Positions 53,649 through 53,667 of a stretch of 53,667 bases of DNA are shown here, piece by piece (position 1 is the first letter of the stretch; each line of letters opens with the position of its first letter). The position numbers were made by a program, and so were the translations under genes. Source of the DNA: Paracoccaceae bacterium (lineage in GTDB: Bacteria; Pseudomonadota; Alphaproteobacteria; Rhodobacterales; Rhodobacteraceae); assembly GCA_027013095.1 (NCBI GenBank), contig JALUYI010000032.1, positions 1 through 53,667 of the forward strand, given 5' to 3'. The notes under the pieces were generated by a model. The model ran no database searches. It was not told the origin of the DNA and worked only from the letters and a program-made list of their open reading frames with translations.

Positions 53649-53667
53649 ATGGGACAGAGTTGGGTGG
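53649..53667 (+). CDS. IS4-family transposase, N-terminal fragment
   Basis: Only MGQSWV is present before the window ends. IS4-family transposases of the Tn5-like group typically start with a short M-x-x-W-V segment followed by D-E-E-L/F, so this fits. The assignment rests mainly on position inside the IS end and on the matching C-terminus at 2-118. Confidence 0.55.

Larger units (their letters stand above)
53546..53667 (+). mobile_element. Left end of an IS4-family (Tn5/IS50-like) insertion sequence, partial
   Basis: Begins with the 19-bp terminal repeat, then 84 bp of leader, then a transposase ATG at 53649. It has the same orientation as the element at the left edge of the window. The rest is outside. 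Confidence 0.78.

Overview
The window is about 53.7 kb of GC-rich chromosomal DNA. Gene content and order suggest a member of the Rhodobacteraceae (Roseobacter group, Alphaproteobacteria). Supporting signs are a RidA/GDPD/COG3146 trio, rbfA-truB-rpsO-pnp, rsmB-heparinase-purH-lspA followed by a DUF3035 lipoprotein and an M16 peptidase pair, DUF1643, DUF1674 and DUF3422 proteins, and a LexA box of the alphaproteobacterial GTTC-N7-GTTC type. No rRNA, tRNA or CRISPR was seen.

Both ends lie in the same type of mobile element. The first 125 bases are the right end of an IS4-family (Tn5/IS50-like) element: the transposase C-terminus, its stop, and a 19-bp terminal repeat. The last 122 bases are the left end of such an element: the matching 19-bp repeat, then the transposase start codon. 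The similar, short overlaps suggest an assembly contig that stops in a multicopy IS. The left copy has cut off the 5' half of an HlyD-type secretion adaptor gene.

Layout. 0.8-8.6 kb: ridA-like, glycerophosphodiesterase and acyltransferase genes, peroxiredoxin, ferredoxin reductase, rsmD, recQ, yaaA. 8.7-10.4 kb: an imuB translesion-synthesis gene with its own LexA box but no imuA or dnaE2. 10.5-17.4 kb: a methyl-group catabolism block with a GFA-type protein, a LysE exporter, and two dimethylglycine/sarcosine dehydrogenase-like flavoproteins flanking a homocysteine S-methyltransferase. 17.4-22 kb: an RluA-family pseudouridine synthase, an ATC-hydrolase-family protein and dTDP-rhamnose genes rfbCBDA. 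22-30.2 kb: arginine to glutamate catabolism (arginase, ornithine cyclodeaminase, PutA) with two Lrp/AsnC regulators, then an aldehyde dehydrogenase. 30.4-35.9 kb, minus strand: rbfA, a sulfotransferase, truB, DUF1643, rpsO and pnp, with three intrinsic terminators. 36-42.6 kb: dapB, an SDHAF4-like gene, an rsmB-type methyltransferase, heparinase II/III, purH, lspA. 42.7-50.4 kb: a lipoprotein, two M16 peptidases, mutL, rmuC, DUF3422. 50.5-53.2 kb, minus strand: a formate dehydrogenase alpha subunit.

Most genes are ordinary housekeeping. The points that stand out are the IS-bounded ends, the SOS-controlled orphan imuB, a 12-bp perfect inverted repeat straddling the mutL start, a 20-bp motif found three times (once inside purH), a sulfotransferase embedded in the rbfA-truB operon, and paired hairpins in the pnp leader. 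I did not find a clearly new multi-gene system. The methylated-amine block is the most system-like candidate.
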